Source: Propionibacteriaceae bacterium (GTDB lineage: Bacteria; Actinomycetota; Actinomycetes; Propionibacteriales; Propionibacteriaceae). From it: a DNA stretch of 5,754 bases. Made by a program: the position numbers and the translations under genes. This document shows positions 1 to 5,640 of this stretch, piece after piece. Every line of letters begins with the position of its first letter. Position 1 is the first letter of the stretch. A model generated the notes under the pieces. The model had not been told where the DNA came from, searched no databases, and worked only from the letters and a program-made list of their open reading frames with translations. Where the stretch lies: contig JAIRXX010000167.1 of the NCBI GenBank assembly GCA_031268065.1, positions 1-5,754 of the forward strand, written 5' to 3'.

Positions 1-9
1 CTCTCGCCG

Positions 10-48
10 CTGTGGAGAAACAGCCTCAGCCGAGGCAGTTATCCACAG
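10..48 (-). repeat. Imperfect inverted repeat (hairpin) in the putative recA leader
   Basis: The outer arms CTGTGGA (10-16) and TCCACAG (42-48) are exact reverse complements. Inside them AAC (19-21) pairs with GTT (38-40), and GCCTC (23-27) pairs with GAGGC (32-36) around a 4-base AGCC loop. This makes about 15 base pairs, with one A/A mismatch and a small internal loop. Read leftwards it lies just downstream of the -10-like hexamer and before the expected recA start, so a transcript from that promoter would carry most of the hairpin near its 5' end. No T-run follows on the minus strand, which argues against an ordinary intrinsic terminator. It could be a leader RNA structure or a dyad for a DNA-binding protein; the pairing is seen, the function is inferred. 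Confidence 0.7.
39..47 (+). promoter_or_regulatory. DnaA-box-like 9-mer (TTATCCACA)
   Basis: Positions 39-47 read TTATCCACA, an exact match to the classical DnaA-box consensus. A second, one-mismatch copy (TTCTCCACA on the minus strand) lies at 11-19, so the two face each other across the hairpin. The perfect copy sits at the expected transcription start of the recA promoter, where bound DnaA could affect initiation. The match is seen in the sequence. Binding is inference, since single DnaA boxes occur by chance and this one is also part of the inverted repeat. Confidence 0.45.
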
Positions 49-52
49 CCTA
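47..52 (-). promoter_or_regulatory. Candidate -10 element of a leftward (recA) promoter
   Basis: The minus strand reads TAGGCT here, fitting the actinobacterial TANNNT -10 pattern. The LexA box lies immediately upstream, between this hexamer and any -35, which is a typical place for an SOS operator. No good -35 hexamer is visible 16-18 bases upstream. I looked for the PafBC-type (RecA-NDp) upstream motif and did not find it. The promoter would drive a gene beginning beyond the left edge, expected to be recA. Confidence 0.4.
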
Positions 53-55
53 GAA

Positions 56-67
56 GAACATGCGTTC
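56..67. promoter_or_regulatory. LexA (SOS) box
   Basis: The sequence is GAAC-ATGC-GTTC followed by GA. It is a perfect 4+4 palindrome with a 4-base centre and matches the Gram-positive/actinobacterial LexA operator core GAAC-N4-GTTC. The right half extends to GTTCGA, as in the full consensus. It lies 28 bases after the DUF3046 stop codon, in the gap where recA is expected next. LexA bound here would repress leftward transcription until RecA-stimulated self-cleavage after DNA damage. The site is visible; the assignment to recA rests on conserved gene order. Confidence 0.8.
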
Positions 68-94
68 GAAAACTTGCAGACACGCCGACGGCGG

Positions 95-289
95 TCAATG
101 CTCGCTCTGCGGCAATTCCAAGGTGGCGCAGACAGCGCGCCAGATCGTTTTACAGGAGAGGCCCGCAGCCAGCGCCTCCACCACCGTACGCTCACCCAAG
201 GTTGAGATGACCACATTCGCCGCCCAGGTCGGGGCATAGTCCGGGCCGAGCTGGCGGTTCAACCTCTCCCACAACTCGGCCTCAGGCAT
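95..289 (-). CDS. DUF3046 family protein
   Basis: This 64-residue protein has the features of the small actinobacterial DUF3046 family: an N-terminal ELWERLNRQLGPDYAPTWA stretch, a central LGERTVVEALAAG segment and a C-terminal IWRAVCATLELP segment. The family is usually about 60-70 residues, so it looks complete. It is predicted to be soluble and mostly helical, with no signal peptide or membrane segment. Function is unknown; family members typically sit directly upstream of recA, as seems the case here. The ATG (289-287) shares one base with the TGA of the upstream regulator gene (TGATG), so translation is probably coupled to it. No independent promoter is apparent. The family call is from recognised motifs, not a search. 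Confidence 0.9.
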   Translation of the reverse strand: MPEAELWERLNRQLGPDYAPTWAANVVISTLGERTVVEALAAGLSCKTIWRAVCATLELPQSEH

Positions 290-573
290 CAGGCCGCCTG
301 GCGCATGAACATCGGGGCCGGGGTGTCCATCCGCTCCACGACCAACTGCAACACTTCCAGCAGGGTGACGCCGTGTGCCGCACAGATCGAGGCCAACATC
401 TCCGAGGACGCTTCCTTGCGGCCGCGTTCCACCTCAGACAGATAACCTAGGCTCACCAACGCCTTGGTGGAGACGTCACGAAGGGTAAGCCCCTTTTCCA
501 AGCGCAGGTCCCGCAGCACTTCCCCAAGCTCTTCACGCAGGAGGGTCGGACGTTCGCGCAATTGCTGGATCAT
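289..573 (-). CDS. clgR: ClgR-like XRE-family transcriptional regulator
   Basis: A 94-residue DNA-binding protein. Residues about 14-72 form an XRE/Cro-type helix-turn-helix domain: [20 protein letters not shown], then [22 protein letters not shown], which contains the recognition helix and is nearly invariant in actinobacterial ClgR proteins. In Streptomyces, Corynebacterium and Mycobacterium, ClgR activates clp protease genes and other proteostasis or stress genes. The protein ends in Ala-Ala; in Streptomyces lividans ClgR and PopR, C-terminal alanines are the signal for ClpP-dependent turnover. The ATG start is preceded by GGTAGG at an 8-base spacing. A stress-type promoter lies in the 63-bp gap upstream, and the stop overlaps the DUF3046 start by one base. 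No clear ClgR operator (CGC-N5-GCG type) was found upstream, so self-regulation is not evident. A related XRE regulator with another regulon is possible. Confidence 0.88.
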   Translation of the reverse strand: MIQQLRERPTLLREELGEVLRDLRLEKGLTLRDVSTKALVSLGYLSEVERGRKEASSEMLASICAAHGVTLLEVLQLVVERMDTPAPMFMRQAA

Positions 574-617
574 GACTGAAGCCTACCGTTCTCTAGTGTG
601 GCGCGTTCTCTTGTTAC

Positions 618-644
618 AACGTAGTCAGGCAATGGCTTATTCCC
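618..644 (-). promoter_or_regulatory. SigR/SigH/SigE-type stress promoter of the clgR-like gene
   Basis: On the minus strand GGGAAT (644-639) is followed after exactly 17 bases by CGTT (621-618). This matches the GGAAT-N17/18-(C)GTT promoters used by actinobacterial ECF sigma factors SigR/SigH and, in mycobacteria, also SigE. Initiation would fall near 611-613, giving a leader of about 40 bases before the ATG at 573. The -35 overlaps the cinA stop codon. The palindrome TTGT-T-ACAA (611-619) overlaps the -10 and start region and could be an operator. clgR homologues in Mycobacterium tuberculosis and Corynebacterium glutamicum are known to be transcribed by such sigma factors, so position and neighbour agree. 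The match is by eye. Confidence 0.7.
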
Positions 645-1179
645 TTTCGCCCGGTTGGCGGCGCCCAGCGGCGTTACGGCTTGTTTCAACGGTCCTTGGG
701 CGCTGGCCAAGCGCGGCGGCGATTTCATCCAGCGCGGCGGCGACGCTCTGTGCGCGAATCTGTTCGCGGGTACCGGTGAAGTCGAAACGGCGTGCGGACT
801 CGAACGGCGCCCCAGCGCTTTCCACCCTGCCAGACACACCGATCCACACCTCCCCGACCGGATGCCCCGCCTGCGTGTCCGGCCCGGCGACCCCGGTGGT
901 GGAGACAGCCCAATCCGCGCCGGTCACCCGGCGCACCCCAAGCGCCAATTCGACTGCGGTCCGCCCCCCCACCGGGCCAAATTCCCGCAGCACGTCCTCG
1001 GGAACCCCGGCGAGCACCTGCTTCATCGGCGTCTGATAGGCGACCACTCCCCCGCGAAAGACTTTTGACGCACCGGGCACGCCCGTCAACGCCGCCGCAA
1101 GCAGCCCTCCGGTGAGAGATTCCGCCGTGGCCAAACTCAACCCCAGCCGCTCCAGACTGCGGATCACCCGCTCAGGCAT
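637..1179 (-). CDS. cinA: CinA C-terminal domain protein, NMN amidohydrolase type
   Basis: This 180-residue protein corresponds to the stand-alone CinA C-terminal (PncC/YgaD) domain; the N-terminal molybdopterin-binding-like domain of full-length CinA is absent, as in many actinobacteria. Visible motifs are ATAESLTGG (residues 17-25, with the likely nucleophile Ser21), GGVVAYQT with Tyr48 and Lys53, VSTTGVAGP (92-100) and GEVWIGV (109-115). The family deamidates nicotinamide mononucleotide to nicotinate mononucleotide, recycling for example the NMN released by NAD-dependent DNA ligase, which suits a place near recA. The last 20 residues are charged and poorly conserved. The ATG overlaps the end of pgsA by 8 bp (shared ATGCCTGA), with a purine-rich AAAGGGAAAG upstream, so it is translated from the ftsK-rimO-pgsA transcript. 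Catalytic residues are assigned by motif, and activity is inferred. Confidence 0.92.
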   Translation of the reverse strand: MPERVIRSLERLGLSLATAESLTGGLLAAALTGVPGASKVFRGGVVAYQTPMKQVLAGVPEDVLREFGPVGGRTAVELALGVRRVTGADWAVSTTGVAGPDTQAGHPVGEVWIGVSGRVESAGAPFESARRFDFTGTREQIRAQSVAAALDEIAAALGQRPRTVETSRNAAGRRQPGERE

Positions 1180-1762
1180 CGTCTTTCCCTTTGGCGGCCT
1201 GCCTGCGCATCACCAGCGCTTCCCGGACGAGCATCAGGCCGGTCACCACGGTGAGCACGAACGCCGCGCCCATCGTCAGATAGCCAAGCCATTCCATGAA
1301 CGCGGTGTCTGCCTTGAGCAGATAGATGATTAGCGCCACAGCTTGCAGGAAAGTCTTCAACTTCCCACCGGCGTTGGCGGCCATAACCCCGTACTTCAAC
1401 ATCGCCACCCGCATCCAGGTGATGCCCCACTCGCGGACCAGGATGATGAGGGTCACCCACCAGGGAAGTTCGCCGAGAATGCTCAACGAGACGAAAGCCG
1501 CCCCGGTGAGCACCTTGTCGGCGATGGGATCCCACAGCTTCCCAAAATCGCTGATCAGGCCATATTTCCGGGCCAGCCTGCCGTCAAAGAAATCAGTGAC
1601 GATGGCAACGGTGAAGGCGATGGTGGAGGCCAGCCGCCAGAGCGGTTGGTCCGGATGCCAAAACAGCAGCACCACAAAGACCGGAACCAAGATCAGCCGC
1701 AAAACGGTGAGCGCGTTCGGCAGCTGTCTCAGCCATCGGTTGCCCAAATCAGCTTCCGGCAT
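1172..1762 (-). CDS. pgsA: CDP-diacylglycerol-glycerol-3-phosphate 3-phosphatidyltransferase
   Basis: This 196-residue membrane protein is of the CDP-alcohol phosphotransferase family. It has a complete catalytic signature D-x2-DG-x2-AR-x8-G-x3-D-x3-D: Asp57, Asp60-Gly61, Ala64-Arg65, Gly74, Asp78 and Asp82. These acidic residues bind the divalent metals and CDP-diacylglycerol. Hydrophobic segments lie at about 18-36, 42-57, 84-110, 136-150 and 157-180. The preceding LPNALTVLRLILVPVF segment is typical of PgsA, which makes phosphatidylglycerol phosphate for phosphatidylglycerol and cardiolipin. The ATG at 1762 is preferred because GATGAGG (1774-1768) lies 5 bases upstream and contains the rimO stop codon. 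A TTG one codon earlier would be too close to it. The end overlaps cinA by 8 bp. Another CDP-alcohol transferase specificity cannot be fully excluded. Confidence 0.93.
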   Translation of the reverse strand: MPEADLGNRWLRQLPNALTVLRLILVPVFVVLLFWHPDQPLWRLASTIAFTVAIVTDFFDGRLARKYGLISDFGKLWDPIADKVLTGAAFVSLSILGELPWWVTLIILVREWGITWMRVAMLKYGVMAANAGGKLKTFLQAVALIIYLLKADTAFMEWLGYLTMGAAFVLTVVTGLMLVREALVMRRQAAKGKDDA

Positions 1763-1769
1763 CAACGCC

Positions 1770-3164
1770 TCATCTCAACTCTGCCACCAAGTCAACTCCA
1801 TCACTGGCTTTGACCTTACCCGAGACCACGCTGCCAGGGGAGGGCAACCGCCGCTTGGACTGCGAAAGCCCGTTGCCGGCGTACTCGATTCGGACGATTC
1901 CGTCTTCTGGCCCCTGCAAAGCTGCCCTGCCTATCGCCTGGCTTTCAATCAAGATCGGAACGGTCTCCCCCACCCGGTCTTCAGCTCGCTGCGCCATCAA
2001 TTCGTCGGCCAGGCTGGCCACCCATTCCACCCGGCCAGCTATCTCGTTGGCGTCCAATTGGCCGTCCAGGGAATATCCCTCGGTACCCTCCTCGTTGGAA
2101 TAGCCGAAGACGCCGATGGCATCGAGGTGGGCGGCGGCCAGGAATTCGCCCAATTCCTCCAATTCGGATTCAGTTTCGCCCGGAAAACCGACGATCACAT
2201 TCGTGCGAATGCCAGCGGCGGGATTGCGGGAACGGATGGAGGCGAGCAATTCCAAGAAAGATTCCGCATCCCCGAAACGGCGCATCCGCCGCAGCACCCG
2301 CGCGCTGGCGTGCTGGAAAGGCAGATCGAAATACGGCACGACATGCTCGGTGCCGCAAATCGCGTCGATCAACGCCGGGCGCAACTCCGCCGGTTGCAGA
2401 TAAGTCATCCTGATCCATTCCAAGCCAGCCACATGCGACAACTCGGCCAGCAATTGGGCCGGGTGTACTCCGGGAAGATCTTTGCCGTACGAGGTGGAAT
2501 TCTCACTGACCAGCAGCACTTCCCGCACTCCCCGGTCCACCAGCCAGCGTGCCTCGGCCACCACCTGCGCTGGAGGCTTGGACCGGTAAGCCCCCCGAAA
2601 AGCCGGGATGGCGCAGAAAGCGCAACGCCGGTCACAGCCGGAAGCTATTTTCAGCGCCGCGCTGGGGCCGTCGTCCAGACGGCGGCGGATGACTTGGCGG
2701 TAGGCGGGGCTGGGCAGCCCAGCATCCTCGAACGCCCGCTGCCTGGCTACGGGGCTGATCGGCAGCAGCCCGCGCCGATCACGGGGCTGATGGGCGCCGA
2801 GTGCCACTCCAGCGGCGAGTTGGCGCAACCTCCGGGCGATTTCGGGATAGTCGTCAAAGCCCAGCACCGCATCGGCCTCCGGCAATTCAGCGGCCAATTC
2901 GGCGCCATAGCGTTCGGCCAAGCAGCCCACCGCCACCACATGACGCACGCCCTGGGTCGCTTTAAGGTCGGCGGCGGCCAAAATCTGGTCGATGGAGTCT
3001 TTCTTGGCGGCGTCGATGAACCCGCAAGTGTTCACCAATACGGTGTCCGCATCGGCTGGTTCTTCCACCAACGTGAAGCCGCCAGCAGCCAGCCGTCCGG
3101 CCAATTCCTCGGAATCCACGTCATTGCGGGCACAGCCCAGCTTGACCAGGCAGACCTTATGCGT
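1770..3164 (-). CDS. rimO: Ribosomal protein S12 methylthiotransferase RimO (non-canonical start)
   Basis: RimO is a radical-SAM enzyme that methylthiolates an aspartate of ribosomal protein S12 using two [4Fe-4S] clusters. Numbered from an inferred ACG start (464 residues), the N-terminal domain contains LVKLGCARNDVDSEELAGRL (Cys11), VNTCGF (Cys47) and VGCLAERY (Cys81), the ligands of the auxiliary cluster. The radical-SAM motif CDRRCAFC supplies Cys177, Cys181 and Cys184. VSENSTSYGKD, SYLQP-like TYLQPAE and FQHASARVLRRMRRFGD are typical of the family, and a TRAM domain (about 395-462) ends the protein. The first standard start in frame is GTG at 3119, which would give 449 residues and remove Cys11 with the first beta strand. 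Between the in-frame TGA (3191-3189) and that GTG there is no ATG, GTG or TTG. ACG at 3164 (AGG 7 bases upstream) or CTG at 3149 (AAGG 5 bases upstream) are candidates. The gene follows ftsK by about 4 bp. Identity is firm; the start is not. Confidence 0.93.
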   Translation of the reverse strand, partial: THKVCLVKLGCARNDVDSEELAGRLAAGGFTLVEEPADADTVLVNTCGFIDAAKKDSIDQILAAADLKATQGVRHVVAVGCLAERYGAELAAELPEADAVLGFDDYPEIARRLRQLAAGVALGAHQPRDRRGLLPISPVARQRAFEDAGLPSPAYRQVIRRRLDDGPSAALKIASGCDRRCAFCAIPAFRGAYRSKPPAQVVAEARWLVDRGVREVLLVSENSTSYGKDLPGVHPAQLLAELSHVAGLEWIRMTYLQPAELRPALIDAICGTEHVVPYFDLPFQHASARVLRRMRRFGDAESFLELLASIRSRNPAAGIRTNVIVGFPGETESELEELGEFLAAAHLDAIGVFGYSNEEGTEGYSLDGQLDANEIAGRVEWVASLADELMAQRAEDRVGETVPILIESQAIGRAALQGPEDGIVRIEYAGNGLSQSKRRLPSPGSVVSGKVKASDGVDLVAELR

Positions 3165-3168
3165 GTCG

Positions 3169-5577
3169 CTACCTGGAGCGGAGATTGTTCAGCACCTCAT
3201 CCAAATCGTCTGGTTTCACCAGCACCTCGCGGGGTTTCGACCCCTCCGAAGGCCCGACGATACCCCGATTCTCCAAAATGTCCATCAAACGGCCCGCTTT
3301 GGCGAAACCGACCCGCAATTTCCGCTGCAGCATCGACGTTGAGCCTAATTGCAGATTCACCACGAGTTGGGCGGCCTCCAAGACCAGCTCCAAATCGTCG
3401 CCAATATCCTCGGCGACGGCTTTGGCGGCGTTCGCCTGGGTGACGTCCGGGAAATATTGCGGGGTCAGCTGCTGTGACACATGCCGCACCACCGCCCTGA
3501 TTTCCGATTCCGACACCCAGGAGCCTTGGACGCGCAGCGGTTTGGATTGGCCCATTGGCAGGAATAGCGCATCTCCCATGCTGACCAGCTTCTCTGCCCC
3601 CGGCATGTCCAGGATCACTCTGGAATCCACCATCGAGCTGGCGGTGAAAGCCAGCCGGGAGGGCACGTTGGCCTTGATCAGGCCAGTGACCACATCGGTT
3701 GACGGGCGCTGGGTGGCCAGCACCAGATGGATGCCCGCAGCCCTGGCCAACTGGGTGATCCGCCCGATGGAATCCTCAACGTCGCGGGGGGCGACCATCA
3801 TCAAGTCGGCCAATTCGTCCACGATCACCAACAGGTAGGGATACGGCTCCAGCACCCGCTCAGAGCCGGGCAGCGGCTTCACCTGGCCGTTGCGAATCGC
3901 CTTGTTGAAGTCGTCAACGTGGCGGAATCCGAATTCGGCCAAGTCCTGGTAGCGCAGATCCATCTCTTTCACCACCCACTGCAGCGCGTCGGCGGCTTTC
4001 TTCGCCGAAGTGATGATCGGCGTGACCAGGTGTGGGATGCCTTCGTAGTGGGTCAGTTCGACCCGCTTCGGGTCGATCAGCATCAGCCTCACCTCGGCTG
4101 GGGTGGCCCGCATCAGCACTGAGGTGATCAGCGAATTGACGAAGCTCGATTTGCCCGCCCCTGTGGCGCCGCCAACCAGCAGGTGCGGCATCCGGGCTAT
4201 GTTCGCTATGACATATTCGCCGTCCACGCTCTTGCCCAGGCCGACCGTCATCGGATGGTGGTCGTTGCGCGCCCTGGCTGAGCGCAGCACGTCCCCCAGC
4301 GAGACGACTTCGCGGTCTTTGTTGGGAATCTCGATGCCGATGGCCGATTTGCCGGGGATCGGGGAGAGGATTCGCACGTCTGCGGAGGCCACCGCGTAGG
4401 CGATGTTCTTGGAGACGCTGAGCACCTTCTCGACTTTCACGCCCTGGCCCAGCTCCACTTCGTAACGGGTCACCTGCGGCCCACGGGTGTAACCGGTGAC
4501 TTCGGCGTCAATGTCGAATTGGCGCAGCACGTCTGAAAGTCTGGCAACCACCGCATCGCTGGCTTGGGAGCGGGTCTTGGGCGCCGTACCCGATTTCAGC
4601 AATTCCGGCTCGGGAAGCAGATAGCCCAGCTCAGGGTCCAAGGTCGGCTGTATCGGGCCGGAAGGCTTGGAGTCCGGCTTATCCAGCGGCTCGGTAAGCT
4701 GCTCGGCAAGCAGCCCGGCGGTGACCGGCTGGGTGGGGATCAGATCGGGGCCTAGGTCTTCTTCTTCCAGTTCCAGCGAAGGTTCCGGCTCGTCTTCCAC
4801 GAGCGGGGTGTTGAAAGCCTTATTGCCCTCGTAGTCGATTTCCTCGGCTTTGGTACGGCGGAAACGCTCGCGCAGCGCCTTGGCCTTCGCCGGGACTTGG
4901 TTCAACGGGACTCCGGCCACCACCAGCAAGCCGAAAAGGCTGACGATCACCAGGATCGGCACGGCGAGCCACACCGAAAGCAGGTCCACCGACAAGGTGG
5001 ACGATAGGAATCCCAGGAATCCCCCCGCCCTCATCACCAAATCCGGGTGGGAATAGCGCGGCAGCCCAAAGGCGATGTGGAGCAGGCCGAGCACGCCGAA
5101 TAGCGCGGCAGTCCAGCCGATGATCTGGCGGCCGATCGCGCCGTTGCGCTCCGGGTGGCGCCAAGTGCGCCAAGCCATCCAAAGCGCCAGCACCGGCACC
5201 GCCACGCCGAAGCTGCCAACGACAGCGGCGACACCGGCGTAAACCCATTGGCCGAGCAGGCCGGGCAGGCCGAACCAGAATTGTCCGGCGACGATGATCG
5301 CAAAGACGAGCAGCGCCAAGCCCACGCCGTCCCGGCGCACTCCCGGATCGATATCCGCCGCGCCATGCCCGATGGCCCTAGCCCCCTTGCCGAGCAGCGA
5401 GCTGATCCCTTGGAAGACTTTTACGATGCCGCGCCCCAGCGCGGCAAAGAATTTAGCTGCCCCAGAGCCGCCGCTGGATTTGCGGCGGTTTGGGCTTTTC
5501 TTATTCCCAGTCGATTTAGAGGCGGAAGGCTTAGCGCCACTCCGACTCCGCGTCGGGGAAGACACGCGGGTCGCCAT
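3169..5577 (-). CDS. ftsK: DNA translocase FtsK
   Basis: This 802-residue FtsK/SpoIIIE-family motor pumps DNA at the division septum and helps resolve chromosome dimers. A basic Ser/Arg/Lys-rich N-terminus (1-40) is followed by hydrophobic segments at about 85-102, 109-136, 152-172 and 200-224, matching the usual four-helix membrane anchor. A short acidic, proline-rich linker runs from about 250 to 330. The motor domain has Walker A GATGAGKS (470-477), Walker B LLVIVDE (Asp587, Glu588) and LATQRPSTDVVTGLIKAN downstream. The C-terminal gamma winged-helix domain (about 729-790, LGSTSMLQRKLRVGFAKAGR) reads the polar KOPS-type DNA sequences. The ATG at 5577 gives the MATRxSSP start typical of actinobacterial FtsK. 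A TTG at 5655 would begin inside the repeat array and is unlikely. There is no clear ribosome-binding site but a well-placed -10, suggesting a leaderless mRNA. It heads the apparent ftsK-rimO-pgsA-cinA operon. Confidence 0.96.
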   Translation of the reverse strand: MATRVSSPTRSRSGAKPSASKSTGNKKSPNRRKSSGGSGAAKFFAALGRGIVKVFQGISSLLGKGARAIGHGAADIDPGVRRDGVGLALLVFAIIVAGQFWFGLPGLLGQWVYAGVAAVVGSFGVAVPVLALWMAWRTWRHPERNGAIGRQIIGWTAALFGVLGLLHIAFGLPRYSHPDLVMRAGGFLGFLSSTLSVDLLSVWLAVPILVIVSLFGLLVVAGVPLNQVPAKAKALRERFRRTKAEEIDYEGNKAFNTPLVEDEPEPSLELEEEDLGPDLIPTQPVTAGLLAEQLTEPLDKPDSKPSGPIQPTLDPELGYLLPEPELLKSGTAPKTRSQASDAVVARLSDVLRQFDIDAEVTGYTRGPQVTRYEVELGQGVKVEKVLSVSKNIAYAVASADVRILSPIPGKSAIGIEIPNKDREVVSLGDVLRSARARNDHHPMTVGLGKSVDGEYVIANIARMPHLLVGGATGAGKSSFVNSLITSVLMRATPAEVRLMLIDPKRVELTHYEGIPHLVTPIITSAKKAADALQWVVKEMDLRYQDLAEFGFRHVDDFNKAIRNGQVKPLPGSERVLEPYPYLLVIVDELADLMMVAPRDVEDSIGRITQLARAAGIHLVLATQRPSTDVVTGLIKANVPSRLAFTASSMVDSRVILDMPGAEKLVSMGDALFLPMGQSKPLRVQGSWVSESEIRAVVRHVSQQLTPQYFPDVTQANAAKAVAEDIGDDLELVLEAAQLVVNLQLGSTSMLQRKLRVGFAKAGRLMDILENRGIVGPSEGSKPREVLVKPDDLDEVLNNLRSR

Positions 5578-5583
5578 ATAGCC

Positions 5584-5589
5584 ACAATA
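5584..5589 (-). promoter_or_regulatory. Candidate -10 element of a leaderless ftsK promoter
   Basis: The minus strand reads TATTGT, fitting TANNNT, and ends exactly 6 bases before the ftsK ATG. Transcription would therefore begin at or next to the A of the start codon. No Shine-Dalgarno-like purine run lies in the preceding 15 bases, which fits leaderless translation, common in actinobacteria. A convincing -35 hexamer is not visible. The spacing is seen; promoter activity is inferred. Confidence 0.5.
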
Positions 5590-5640
5590 GGGCAAGCCGC
5601 CTCGAACTTGGCGCACCCCACACCGTAATAGCCGAAAGCC

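Noticed and set aside
10..48. Intrinsic terminator ending the clgR-DUF3046 transcript.
   Set aside because: No T-run follows the hairpin on the minus strand, and the SOS box and -10 of the next promoter lie upstream of it, so a strong terminator here would block that promoter's own transcript.
1326..3443. A long open frame of about 705 codons on the plus strand opposite pgsA, rimO and the ftsK end.
   Set aside because: It lies antisense to three genes with full sets of conserved motifs, resembles no protein family I recognise, and is the usual by-product of GC-rich codon use on the opposite strand.
2892..3816. Recurring word GGCCAATTC (for example 2892-2900, 3099-3107, 3808-3816) as a dispersed regulatory or uptake repeat.
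   Set aside because: Within these genes it reads on the minus strand as Glu-Leu-Ala codons (GAATTGGCC) in frame, so codon and dipeptide preference explains it.
5609..5640. A decayed further copy of the 32-bp repeat next to the array.
   Set aside because: Only a short GGCGCACCCCAC stretch resembles the unit, and the rest does not align without gaps, so it is not distinguishable from chance.
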